The notes under the pieces were generated by a model, which did no database searches, had not been told where the DNA came from, and saw nothing but the letters and a program-made list of their open reading frames with translations. DNA of 64,000 bases from NCBI GenBank assembly GCA_021737145.1, contig JAIPEN010000007.1, forward strand, positions 1 through 64,000, read 5' to 3'. Numbering within the stretch: the stretch's first letter is position 1; the number at the start of each line of letters is the position of its first letter. This document shows positions 34,306 through 42,409 of the stretch, piece after piece. Made by a program: the position numbers and the translations under genes. Source of the DNA: Desulfarculaceae bacterium. Lineage in GTDB: Bacteria > Desulfobacterota > Desulfarculia > Desulfarculales > Desulfarculaceae.

Positions 34306-34622
34306 GGGTCCCCACCCTCATGAATATCAAAAATACAAGATGATGAGCTAGGGCAGCATTGGTTTGCTACTTTTGGCTTCTAAGGCAGGTGACAGATTGA
34401 TGCTTTATATCACGAACCAAATTGCGCTTGTCAATCTGTGATGGCTTGTCTACTTTAGCTGTCTGCAGCCTTACACCGAAGTATTTATCTTCCGTTACAT
34501 CATAAGCGGTAGTAGGGGCGGGGTTTGTCCCCTCCCAAAGTAGGCCGCTTAAAAGATAGTGCGGTGACAAACCCGCCCCTACTCTTGCTGCCCGGGTTCT
34601 TGCGGGCCTAGAGGGCGCTGGC
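34306..34622. other. AT-rich gene-free stretch with an inverted-repeat element
   Basis: Between the small lipoprotein gene and the SRPBCC gene. The composition is clearly more AT-rich than the surroundings up to about 34500. The only notable structure is the inverted repeat at 34511-34583. A 67-codon minus frame (34367-34570) covers part of the repeat, lacks a ribosome site and looks like chance. Confidence 0.6.
34511..34583. repeat. Short inverted-repeat element (REP/MITE-like)
   Basis: The left arm AGTAGGGGCGGGGTTTGTC (34511-34529) matches the reverse complement of the right arm at 34566-34583 except for one extra G, with a 36-base spacer. This motif resembles short palindromic repeats scattered in many bacterial genomes; whether it is repeated in this one cannot be seen from a single copy. 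Confidence 0.6.
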
Positions 34623-35153
34623 CTAGTCGCCTTCCGCCAACTGACGCCGCACCAGGCGAAAGGCCTCCTTGCGGATCAGGCCGCTGAAAGGCCCGATCAC
34701 GCCCCAATACAGGCGGAAGCAGCGGCGGGCACTGGGGCCGAAGCACTGCACCCTGGTCTCGGTGCTTAGGCGGCAATTGCCGCCGGGCAGGGGCTCGGCC
34801 AGAAAGTTCATGGCCATCTTGGCATCGCCGGGGCCGGCGAAATCCACGAAATCGGCCGGGTCCACCTGGCGCAGCGGGGCCGTGGGCAGCCAGAAGCGTC
34901 CCGCCATTCCCACCAGCAGCTCCCGGTCCGGCTCCTCGCCCAAGACCGTGAAGCCCTGTCCTGGCGGATTGTTCTGAATGAGTTTGATCTTGGCGCTGCC
35001 CATGCCGCGCAGCAGCACCAGCCAGCGCACCAGGGGCGAGCGGCTCCAGTCCAGGTCCACGACCAGGGAATAGACCCGCTCCGGCGGGGCGGGTAAGTCG
35101 GTCTGGTAACGGGCGCGCACATCATAAACAGGCAGGTACTGGTCCAACAACAT
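34623..35153 (-). CDS. SRPBCC-superfamily (START-like) protein
   Basis: A 176-residue cytoplasmic protein, probably of the SRPBCC lipid-binding fold. It has the typical start YDVRARYQTDLPAPPERVYS and VVDLDWSRSPLVRWLVLL, a central GRFWLP strand, and CRLSTETRVQCFGPSARR leading to the C-terminal helix. Such proteins bind hydrophobic ligands and may be transfer or enzyme-accessory proteins. It follows the biotin operon after 50 bases on the same strand, but no functional link is evident. Confidence 0.6.
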   Translation of the reverse strand: MLLDQYLPVYDVRARYQTDLPAPPERVYSLVVDLDWSRSPLVRWLVLLRGMGSAKIKLIQNNPPGQGFTVLGEEPDRELLVGMAGRFWLPTAPLRQVDPADFVDFAGPGDAKMAMNFLAEPLPGGNCRLSTETRVQCFGPSARRCFRLYWGVIGPFSGLIRKEAFRLVRRQLAEGD

Positions 35154-35203
35154 GGTCTACCTCGCTGAGGGCAGGCAGATGCTCATTCAACGGCATGCTC
35201 AAA

Positions 35204-35920
35204 TCATACGGGCGGCAGTAGGGACAGGTCCAGGTTTTGGGTGGCCGCCTGAGTCAGGGCCTCGGCGGTTATGGCCTCGGCCAAACCCAGGTGGGGCAGG
35301 GTGCCCAGATAGGGCGCGCCGCTGAACTCGGCGATCAGGGCGTGGTTGCCGGCCACCGAGGGGTCGTCCTCCGGCAGCGGCGCGCCGGCCGAAAAGGCGA
35401 AGCCCACCACCGGCACCTCCCTGCGGCGCAGGGCCTCGATGGTCAGCAGGGTGTGGTTGATGGTGCCCAGCAAGGGCCGCGCGGCCACCACCACCGGCAG
35501 GCCCAGGGCCTCGGCCAGCTCCAAAAAGGTCATTCCCGGCGCGATGGGCACCAGCAGCCCGCCAACCCCCTCGATCACGCTGTAGTCGTGCGCGGCCAGA
35601 AAGGCGCGGCAGGAGGCCAGGGGCGCGGCCAAGTCCAGCTCCACCCCCTCGGCCCGGGCTGCGGCCAGGGGCGACAGGGGCGCGGCCAGGCACACCGGGT
35701 TCAGGCTGACCGCTGGTTCGGGCAGCCCGGCCAGGCGGTGCACCAGGGCCACATCCGGGCTCAGGGGCCCGTCCGGGGTGGGGGCGCAGTCCGAGGCCAG
35801 GGGCTTCAAATAGCCCACCTTCACTCCGGCGGCCTTGAGGCCCAGCACCAGGGCGGCGGAAATCATTGTCTTGCCCACCTCGGTGTCCGTGCCGATGACC
35901 ATCACTCCCCGCCCGCTCAC
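35204..35920 (-). CDS. bioD: Dethiobiotin synthetase
   Basis: A 238-residue P-loop enzyme that closes the ureido ring of dethiobiotin from diaminopelargonate, CO2 and ATP. The Walker A motif GTDTEVGKTMISAALVLG (about residues 10-27) and the start of the second core, VGYLKPLASDC, are typical. IEGVGGLLVPIAPGMTFLEL is the BioD substrate and metal motif. The start overlaps the bioF stop by 4 bases, so the four biotin genes bioB-bioA-bioF-bioD are translationally coupled. It is the last gene of the operon. Confidence 0.95.
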   Translation of the reverse strand: MSGRGVMVIGTDTEVGKTMISAALVLGLKAAGVKVGYLKPLASDCAPTPDGPLSPDVALVHRLAGLPEPAVSLNPVCLAAPLSPLAAARAEGVELDLAAPLASCRAFLAAHDYSVIEGVGGLLVPIAPGMTFLELAEALGLPVVVAARPLLGTINHTLLTIEALRRREVPVVGFAFSAGAPLPEDDPSVAGNHALIAEFSGAPYLGTLPHLGLAEAITAEALTQAATQNLDLSLLPPV

Positions 35921-37101
35921 AGCCCCACCTCCCGGGCCGCCTCGGTCATGACGCGCACCGCCAGCTTCATGTCCTCGGGCTCATGCGCGGCGGTCACGGT
36001 GAGGCGGATGCGGCTGGAGCCGGGCGGCACCGTGGGCGGCCGCACCGCCGGGGCGAACACGCCGCGCCGGGTCAGGGCCCGGCCCAGGGCCACGGTCTTG
36101 GCGGGCTCGCCAACCAGCACCGGCACGATGGGCCCTTCCTGGCTCAGGGCGGTGAGCCCGGCCTCGGCCAGCTCGGTGCGCAGCAGGGCCGAAAGCTCCC
36201 TGAGCTTGTCGCGCCGCCAGGGCTCGGCGTCCACCAGCTCCAGGCCCGCCCGGGCCACCGCGGCCTGGGCCGGGGGCGGGGCGGTGGAGTAGATGAACGG
36301 GCGGCTGTGATCCACCAGGGTCTGGATCACCTCGCGGGCTCCGGCCACGTAGCCCCCCAGCCCGCCCAGGGCCTTGCTGAAGGTGCCCACCATGACCACC
36401 TCGGGGGTGGGTTCCAGGCCCAAATGCTCCAGGCTGCCCCGGCCAGCCGCCCCGTAAACCCCGGTGGCATGGGCGTCGTCGATCACCAGCAGGCCGCCTG
36501 CCTCCCGCGCCGCCTGGCGCAGCTCGGCCAGGGGGGCGATGTCCCCGTCCATGGAGAACACCCCGTCAGTGACCAGCAGCTTGAGTCCGCTGTCCGGCCC
36601 CTGGGCCAGCATCTCGGCCGCTGCCGCCGCCTCGCCATGGGGATACACGCGCACCCCGGCCTTGGCCAAACGGCAGGCGTCGATGAGGCTGGCGTGGTTT
36701 AGCCGGTCGCTGACGATCAGGTCGCCCTCGCGGGCCAGGCCGCTGATCACTCCCAGATTGGTGGTGTAGCCGGTGGGGAAGAACAGGGCCGCCTCGGCGT
36801 GCTTGAATTGGGCGATGGCCCGCTCCAGCTCCAGATGCGAGTCCAGGGTGCCGGAGATGAGGCGGCTGGCCCCGGAGCCGGTGCCGCAGGCCCCGGCCGC
36901 CTCCACCGCGGCCTGGGCCAGGCGGGGGTGTCCGGCCAGGCCCAGGTAGTCGTTGCTGGCCATGAGCAAACAGCGCCGGCCCTGAACCATGACCCAGCGG
37001 CCGCAGGCCGGGCCCATGGAGATCAGGCCCCGCTCCAGGCCCAAAGCCTGGGTGTCGCGGGCCCGCTGGGCCAGGGCCTGCAAGGCGGGAGGCCGGGTCA
37101 T
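35917..37101 (-). CDS. bioF: 8-amino-7-oxononanoate synthase
   Basis: A 394-residue PLP enzyme that condenses pimeloyl thioester with alanine. Visible motifs are MASNDYLGLAGHPRL, GTGSGASRLISGTLDSHLEL, LLVIDDAHATGVYG (the Asp of the PLP-binding His-x-Asp region), and the PLP lysine in GTFSKALGGLGGYVAG. It overlaps bioA upstream and bioD downstream by 4 bases each. The pimeloyl precursor genes bioC and bioH are not seen in the window, so they must lie elsewhere or another route supplies pimeloyl. Confidence 0.95.
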   Translation of the reverse strand: MTRPPALQALAQRARDTQALGLERGLISMGPACGRWVMVQGRRCLLMASNDYLGLAGHPRLAQAAVEAAGACGTGSGASRLISGTLDSHLELERAIAQFKHAEAALFFPTGYTTNLGVISGLAREGDLIVSDRLNHASLIDACRLAKAGVRVYPHGEAAAAAEMLAQGPDSGLKLLVTDGVFSMDGDIAPLAELRQAAREAGGLLVIDDAHATGVYGAAGRGSLEHLGLEPTPEVVMVGTFSKALGGLGGYVAGAREVIQTLVDHSRPFIYSTAPPPAQAAVARAGLELVDAEPWRRDKLRELSALLRTELAEAGLTALSQEGPIVPVLVGEPAKTVALGRALTRRGVFAPAVRPPTVPPGSSRIRLTVTAAHEPEDMKLAVRVMTEAAREVGL

Positions 37102-38456
37102 GCGGCCGCCCCGGTGGCCTCGGCGATTCCCTTGCCCGTGGCCTCCAGCAACAGGTCGATCTCCTCCAGGCTGCTGGCCAGGGGCGGCATGAGGATCACC
37201 GTGTCGCCCAGGGGCCGGATGATCACCCCGTGCTCGCGGGCGGCCATGATGGCATGGTGGCCCATGCGCGCCTCGGGCGGGTAGGGGGTGTCGGTGGCCT
37301 TGTCCTGGCTCAGCTCGATGCCCACCATCATGCCCTGTTGGCGCACCTGCACCACATGCTCCTGCTCTGCGATCCGGGCCAGACCCTGGCTCAGGCGCTG
37401 GATCAGCGGCGCGGTGTTGGCCACCACGTCGTTTTCGCGCATCAGCTTAAGGCTGGCCAGGGCGGCGGCGCAGGCCAGGGGGTTGCCGGTGTAGGTGTGG
37501 CCGTGGAAAAAGGTCTTGAACTCGTCGAACTCGCCCAAGAAGGCGCTGTACACCCGGTCCGTGGCCATGGTGGCGGCCAGGGGCAGGGTGCCGCCGGTGA
37601 TGCCCTTGCCCAGGCACATCAAGTCCGGCTCCACCCCCTCCAGCTCGCAGGCGAACAGCTTGCCCGTGCGGCCGAAGCCGGTGGCCACCTCGTCGGCGAT
37701 GAACAATACGTCGTGCGCCCGGCAGATCTCCCACAGCCGCTTGAGATAGCCCTCGGGCTGCACGATCATGCCCGCCGCGCCTTGCACCCTGGGCTCCACG
37801 ATCAGCGCCCCGATCTCGTCTCCTTGCTCGGCCAGCAGGGTCTCCAGGGCCTCGGCGCAGGCCAGGCCGCAGGCGGGATGCTCCAGGCCCAGGGGGCAGC
37901 GGCGGCAGAAAGGCTGGGGCAAGCGGTGCACCGGGAAGAGCAGGGGGCCGTAGACCTGGTGGAACAGGTCGATGCCGCCCACGCTCACCGCGCCGATGGT
38001 GTCGCCGTGATAGGCCTCGCCCAGGGCCGCGAAGCCCTTCTTTTCCGGCCGGCCGCTCTGCTGCCAATACTGGAAGGCGATCTTCAGGGCGATCTCCACC
38101 GAGGTGGAGCCGCTCTCCGAGTAGAAGGCCTTGTTTAGCTCGCCCGGAGTGACCTCGGCCAGCTCGGCGGCCAGGCGGGCGGCCTGGGGATGGCTCAGGC
38201 CCAGCAGGGTGGAGTGGTCCAGCTGCTCCAACTGGTCGCGGATGGCCTGGTTGATGGCCGGATGGTTGTGGCCGTGCACCGTGACCCACAGGGAGCTGAC
38301 CCCGTCGAAAAAGCGGCGCCCCTGGTCGTCGATAAGCCAGTTGCCCTCGCCCCGCTGGATGATCACCGGCGGTTCCTCGGGCCAAAGCCGCATCTGGGTG
38401 AAGGGATGCCAGAGATGATCGATGTCCTGCCGCAGGGTTTGGCTATGCTCGCTCAT
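37098..38456 (-). CDS. bioA: Adenosylmethionine-8-amino-7-oxononanoate transaminase
   Basis: A 452-residue class III aminotransferase. DIDHLWHPFTQMRLW is the BioA N-terminal motif and FYSESGSTSVEIALKIAFQY is the PLP phosphate-binding region. LFIADEVATGFGRTGKLFAC contains the catalytic Asp, LMCLGKGITGGTLPLAAT the PLP lysine, and FFHGHTYTGNPLACAAAL the BioA-specific tail. It transfers the amino group of S-adenosylmethionine to give diaminopelargonate. The 4-base overlap with bioB confirms a single transcript. Confidence 0.96.
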   Translation of the reverse strand: MSEHSQTLRQDIDHLWHPFTQMRLWPEEPPVIIQRGEGNWLIDDQGRRFFDGVSSLWVTVHGHNHPAINQAIRDQLEQLDHSTLLGLSHPQAARLAAELAEVTPGELNKAFYSESGSTSVEIALKIAFQYWQQSGRPEKKGFAALGEAYHGDTIGAVSVGGIDLFHQVYGPLLFPVHRLPQPFCRRCPLGLEHPACGLACAEALETLLAEQGDEIGALIVEPRVQGAAGMIVQPEGYLKRLWEICRAHDVLFIADEVATGFGRTGKLFACELEGVEPDLMCLGKGITGGTLPLAATMATDRVYSAFLGEFDEFKTFFHGHTYTGNPLACAAALASLKLMRENDVVANTAPLIQRLSQGLARIAEQEHVVQVRQQGMMVGIELSQDKATDTPYPPEARMGHHAIMAAREHGVIIRPLGDTVILMPPLASSLEEIDLLLEATGKGIAEATGAAA

Positions 38457-39469
38457 GATGCCTCTTTCACTAGCTTGCCGGCGGGGCGCAGGCCCAGGGC
38501 GGCCAAGTCGTCCAGGTCTTCACTGGGCTGGCGGCCCTCGGTGGTCAGATAGTTGCCCACCATGGTGGCTCCGGCCCCGGCCATATACATCAGGGGGGCC
38601 AGGTTGCCCAACACCTGCTGGCGGCCGCCGCAGGTGCGCACCGTGGCCTGGGGATTGAACAGCTTGAACACCGCCACCGCTGCCAAGGCCTGGGTGGGGC
38701 TCAGGGTGTCCAGATGGGACAGCGGGGTGCCGGGGATGGGATTCAAGAAGTTGAGCGGCACGCTCTGGGGCTCCAGTTCGGCCACCGCCTCGGCCAGCTC
38801 CACCCGCTCGGCCGGGCTTTCGCCCAGGCCCACGATGCCGCCCACGCACACTTCCAGGCCCGCGTCCTGGGCCGCGCGCACCGTGTCCACCCGGTCGGCA
38901 TAGGCGTGGGTGGTGCAGATGCGGGCAAAGTGGCTGGGCCCGGCCTCCAGGTTGTGGTGGTAGCGCACCAGGCCGGCGGAGCGCAGGCGGCGGGCCTGCT
39001 CCGGGCTCAGCAGGCCCAGGCTGCCGCAGGGCGCGATGATGCCCTCGCCGGTCAGCACCTCGATGGCCCGGCATATCTCGTCCAGGGCCTCGCCCTCGGG
39101 GCAGCCCCGGCCGCTGGTCACGATGCCGAAGCGCTGGGCCCCGGCCTGGGCAGCGGCCTTGCCCCGCCGCACCATCTCCTCCGCCGCGAGCAGGGGATAC
39201 ACCTCGGCCTTGCCCGGGTAGTGGGCGCTCTGGGCGCAAAAGGCGCAGTCCTCGGAGCAGCGGCCCGAGCGGGCGTTGACAATGGCGCAGAACTCCACCG
39301 TCTCGCCCTCATGGGCCGCGCGCAAGGAACCGGCCGCGGCCATTAGCTGGCTCAACTCACCCAGGTCCTGGGGTTCGATCCAGCGGGCCGCCTGGGCCGG
39401 GTCGGGACGGCGTCCTTGCAGGGCGTCCCGGGCGGCCTGATGCACCTGTTTCGTAAAGTTGTCGCTCAT
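38453..39469 (-). CDS. bioB: Biotin synthase (radical SAM)
   Basis: About 338 residues. The radical SAM cluster motif is RSGRCSEDCAFCAQSAHY (CxxxCxxC), near residues 67-84. YHHNLEAGPSHFARICTTHA and VCVGGIVGLGESPAERVEL follow, and the C-terminal PLMYMAGAGATMVGNYLTTE is the BioB end. It inserts the sulfur into dethiobiotin and is the first gene of bioBAFD. I chose ATG 39469; a TTG three codons upstream (39478) lies inside the operator arm. The ribosome site GAGG and the promoter are overlapped by a BirA-like operator (39471-39502). Confidence 0.96.
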   Translation of the reverse strand: MSDNFTKQVHQAARDALQGRRPDPAQAARWIEPQDLGELSQLMAAAGSLRAAHEGETVEFCAIVNARSGRCSEDCAFCAQSAHYPGKAEVYPLLAAEEMVRRGKAAAQAGAQRFGIVTSGRGCPEGEALDEICRAIEVLTGEGIIAPCGSLGLLSPEQARRLRSAGLVRYHHNLEAGPSHFARICTTHAYADRVDTVRAAQDAGLEVCVGGIVGLGESPAERVELAEAVAELEPQSVPLNFLNPIPGTPLSHLDTLSPTQALAAVAVFKLFNPQATVRTCGGRQQVLGNLAPLMYMAGAGATMVGNYLTTEGRQPSEDLDDLAALGLRPAGKLVKEAS

Positions 39470-39470
39470 G

Positions 39471-39502
39471 ATTGTCAACCTCGATGAAATCAGGTTGACA
39501 AT
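39471..39502. promoter_or_regulatory. Putative BirA operator of the bio operon
   Basis: ATTGTCAACC (39471-39480) and GGTTGACAAT (39493-39502) are exact inverted repeats, separated by 12 bases. This resembles the BirA site TTGTnAACC...GGTTnACAA. The family's usual spacing is about 14-16 bases, so the gap is shorter than expected. It overlaps the ribosome site and the -10 region, and BirA with an HTH domain is encoded at 41415. Confidence 0.75.
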
Positions 39503-39528
39503 CTATCAGCCCCTTGCGGACTGCGCAA
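39500..39528 (-). promoter_or_regulatory. Putative promoter of bioBAFD
   Basis: On the minus strand TTGCGC (39528-39523), 17-base spacer, TAGATT (39505-39500). The -10 box overlaps the outer arm of the BirA-like operator, which fits repression. It is 80 bases after the upstream radical SAM gene. Confidence 0.5.
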
Positions 39529-39549
39529 GCGATGATTGGGGAGTTGGGC

Positions 39550-41418
39550 TCAGCGGCCCAGGAGGCGTTTTATTCCGCGCTTGAGCCCGGCCTTGGGGCT
39601 GGACGCGCCCAGCTCCACCCGGCTGAGCGCCACCCCCAGGACACGGGGATCGCCGCCCGGAGGCGACCAGCCCCGCTCCACCACGATCTCCACCCCCAGG
39701 CGGCCCTGGCGCAGCTCCGGGGGCAGGGCCAGGTTCAGGGTGTGCCAGTAGTGGTCCGTGAGCGCAAAAGAACCCAGCTCGCGGCCCTGGGCCAGCACAG
39801 AGCCGCGCAGGGGCTCGGCTTCCACTCCCGGCTTGTGGGTGCACAGGGTGAGGCCCAGGCTTTCCTGGCCCGAGGGCCACAGGGCCAGGGCGGCGCGGGA
39901 CTTGGACCAGCGCACCGGCCGGTCCCAGTGCTCGGGGTGGTGCCAGCCCGCGCCCAGAATGAAGATGTCCTCCGGCGAGCCCACCTCAAAAACCGTCCGG
40001 CCGCGCCCCTGGGCCAGCACGCTGCCGATGCCTTCAGCCCGGCAGCGGCCCACCAGCTCGGCCAGGCCGGGGCGGCCGTCAAAGGCCCCGCGCCCCAGGC
40101 GGGTCATGAACCACAAGAGGTCCGCGTCCCAGCGCGGCGAGTCCAGGCTGGGGCAAAAGGCGTTGGCAAAGGGCAGCTCCGCCTCGCTCAAAAGCAGGCG
40201 GTCCATGTCCCGGGCCTGGGCCAGCAGCTCGGTGCCGGGGTAGGGGGTGGCCATGAAAAAGTCGGCCCCGCTCAGGCCCTCGGCCTGGCGCTCCAGGGCG
40301 AACTCCAGGGTGAAGAGCATCTCCTCCGGGGTCTCGTCCGGAAAGCCCAGCACGAAAAAGGCCGCCGTGGGCAGGCCCAGCTCGTGGGCCTCGCGCAGGA
40401 TGTCCTTGGTCTTGGCCAGGTCCAGCTTCTTTTTGACCACCTCGCGGTTCACCCGGGGATGGCCCGATTCCACCGCCACCTTGACCTGGCTGAAGCCGGC
40501 CGCCTGCATCAGCTCCAGCAGCCGCCGGTCCAGGCGGTCGGCGCGCAGGCCGTTGGGCGTGGCCCAGGAAAACTTCAGCCCCCGCTCCAGCACTCCCTCC
40601 AGGATGGCCGCGGCCCGCTCCTGGTCCAGGGTGAAGTTGTCGTCCTCCAGGCTGATGGTGTCGATGCCCATGGCCGCCAACTCGCTCAGCTCGGCCAGCA
40701 CGTCCTCCGGGCTCCGGGCCCGCCAGCGCCGGCCCCACACGGTGTGGGTGGAGCAGAACACGCAGTGAAAGGGGCAGCCCCGCGAGGTGATCAGGCTGGT
40801 CCATGAGCCCAGGCCCGCCCGGCCGGAGCGCTGCCAATAGGAGGCCAGGTCCAGCAAATCGCGGGCCGGGTGGGGCACCTGGCTCAGGTCCTTGATCCAG
40901 CGCTGCTTGGGGCTGAGGCGCATATCGCCGCCATCGCGCCAGGCGGCGCCGTCCAGGTCTTCCCGCGCCGCGCCGGCCAGATAGGCGCAAAAGCTCTCCT
41001 CCGCCTCGCCCAGGAACACCCCGTCCACCGCGCCTCCGGCCAGCACCTCTTGGGGCATGGAAGAGGCGTGGGCCCCTCCGGCCACCACCGCGCATGCCGG
41101 CTCCCAGGCCTTTACCGCGCGGGCCAGGTCTTCCACCACCGGAGCCAGCAGGGTGAAGGGAGCGCTGATGCCCACCACCTGGGGTCGCTGCTCCTCCAGC
41201 CAGAGCATGAGCGCATCCGGGGCGTGCTCCTGGCGCAAATACAGGTCGGCCAGGGACACCTGGTGCCCGGCCTCACGCGCCGCGGCGGCCAGATAGCACA
41301 GGCCCATGGGCTGGGAAAACTCGGGCGGGTCGTCGGCGATCAGGGGATGGTCCGGCAGATAGGGCTGCACCAGCAGCACCCGCCGGGGCTCGTCGGCCCG
41401 GGGGAAAAGCTCGCTCAA
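39550..41418 (-). CDS. B12-binding-domain radical SAM protein with extra C-terminal domain
   Basis: A 622-residue protein. An N-terminal B12-binding-like domain (VLLVQPYLPDHPL, then VVGISAPFTLLAPVVEDLAR and VVAGGAHASSMPQEVLAGG) precedes the radical SAM domain with CPFHCVFCSTHTVWG (CxxxCxxC, near residues 214-221). Residues of about 475-600 form an additional beta-rich module: AALALWPSGQESLG, HTLNLALPPELRQG and PRVLGVALSRVEL. I associate a similar VLGVALxxVxL strand with the C-terminal domain of some glycosyltransferases. It probably methylates or rearranges an unactivated carbon; the substrate is unknown. It overlaps birA by 4 bases (ATGA) and lies directly before bioB, so a vitamin-linked or cell-surface role are both possible. 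Confidence 0.75.
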   Translation of the reverse strand: MSELFPRADEPRRVLLVQPYLPDHPLIADDPPEFSQPMGLCYLAAAAREAGHQVSLADLYLRQEHAPDALMLWLEEQRPQVVGISAPFTLLAPVVEDLARAVKAWEPACAVVAGGAHASSMPQEVLAGGAVDGVFLGEAEESFCAYLAGAAREDLDGAAWRDGGDMRLSPKQRWIKDLSQVPHPARDLLDLASYWQRSGRAGLGSWTSLITSRGCPFHCVFCSTHTVWGRRWRARSPEDVLAELSELAAMGIDTISLEDDNFTLDQERAAAILEGVLERGLKFSWATPNGLRADRLDRRLLELMQAAGFSQVKVAVESGHPRVNREVVKKKLDLAKTKDILREAHELGLPTAAFFVLGFPDETPEEMLFTLEFALERQAEGLSGADFFMATPYPGTELLAQARDMDRLLLSEAELPFANAFCPSLDSPRWDADLLWFMTRLGRGAFDGRPGLAELVGRCRAEGIGSVLAQGRGRTVFEVGSPEDIFILGAGWHHPEHWDRPVRWSKSRAALALWPSGQESLGLTLCTHKPGVEAEPLRGSVLAQGRELGSFALTDHYWHTLNLALPPELRQGRLGVEIVVERGWSPPGGDPRVLGVALSRVELGASSPKAGLKRGIKRLLGR

Positions 41419-42407
41419 GCGATCTCCTCCCAGGCCAGCAGGCTCACGTCGCCGTGGTGCACCGGCGAGACCACCCCGTCCTCTTCCAACAAGAGGGCCC
41501 CGCTGGGCGCGAATCCGGTGGCCCGGCCCTGGCGCATGTTTTGCCCCTCGCGAACCGTGACCTCCATGCCCAGGATCAGGGAGCGCTGGGCGTATTCCTG
41601 GGCCAGGTCCTCGGACTCCCCGTCCACGAACTGGCCGTACAGGCCGCTAAGCTCGTCCAGCACCCAGGCCAGCAGCTCTGCCCGGTGCCAGGCATGGCCC
41701 GTGGCCGCCCTCAGGCTGATGCCCGGCTGGTCCAGGCCGGCCAGCCAGGCGGGCTCCTGGTTTACGTTGAGCCCCACTCCCACCACTGCGTGGTCCACGC
41801 TTTCGGCCCGGCTGGTGAACTCGGTGAGCACCCCGGCCAGCTTCCTGCCCTCCAAGTAGAGGTCGTTGGGCCACTTGATGGTGGGGGCCAGGCCGCCGTG
41901 TCTTTCCAGAGCGCGGCACAGGGCCAGGGAGACCAGGTTGTTCAGGGCGAAGATGCGGCCCAGGCCCAGCTCGGGGCGCAGGATAAGGGAAAAGAGCAGG
42001 GCGCTGCCCTTGGGCGACTGCCAGCGGCGGTCCAGGCGGCCCCGTCCGGCGCTCTGATGCTCGGCCACCAGGCAGGCTCCGTGGGGCGCGCCGTTCTCGG
42101 CCCGGCGGCGGGCCTCCAAGTTGGTGGAGTCGATCTCCGGGAAGTAGTACAGGGGCAGGCCCAGACTGCCGTCCTTTAGGCGGGCCTCCACCATGGCCGG
42201 CAGCACCAGGGGCGGTTCGCCGTGCAGGCGGTAGCCCCGGCGGGGCGCGGCCTCGATCTTCAGGCCCTGGTCGCGCAGGGCGGAAACCGCCTTGGCCACC
42301 GCCGACCGGGTGCAGCCCAGGCGCTCGGCCATTTCCTGGCCGGAGCGCTCGCCGCCCGCTTGCAGCAGCAGGCGCAGCACCTGGCCGGCGCGGGAGGCTG
42401 TTGCCAA
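41415..42407 (-). CDS. birA: Biotin-[acetyl-CoA carboxylase] ligase / biotin operon repressor
   Basis: About 330 residues. An N-terminal winged HTH (SGQEMAERLGCTRSAVAKAV) makes it the bifunctional, repressor type. The catalytic core has IDSTNLEARRRAE, HQSAGRGRLDRRWQSPKGSA (the biotinyl-AMP loop) and KWPNDLYLEGRKLAGVLTE. It attaches biotin to carboxylase subunits and represses bio genes when biotin is plentiful. The start is TTG 42407, 3 bases after the upstream phosphatase stop, since the HTH begins there; the frame remains open further upstream but overlaps that gene entirely. It is placed after thiC under a thiamine riboswitch, apart from its own target operator at 39471. Confidence 0.92.
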   Translation of the reverse strand: MATASRAGQVLRLLLQAGGERSGQEMAERLGCTRSAVAKAVSALRDQGLKIEAAPRRGYRLHGEPPLVLPAMVEARLKDGSLGLPLYYFPEIDSTNLEARRRAENGAPHGACLVAEHQSAGRGRLDRRWQSPKGSALLFSLILRPELGLGRIFALNNLVSLALCRALERHGGLAPTIKWPNDLYLEGRKLAGVLTEFTSRAESVDHAVVGVGLNVNQEPAWLAGLDQPGISLRAATGHAWHRAELLAWVLDELSGLYGQFVDGESEDLAQEYAQRSLILGMEVTVREGQNMRQGRATGFAPSGALLLEEDGVVSPVHHGDVSLLAWEEIA

Positions 42408-42409
42408 GG

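Noticed and set aside
34367..34570. 67-codon minus frame
   Set aside because: No ribosome site, overlaps an inverted repeat, and has no recognisable motif.
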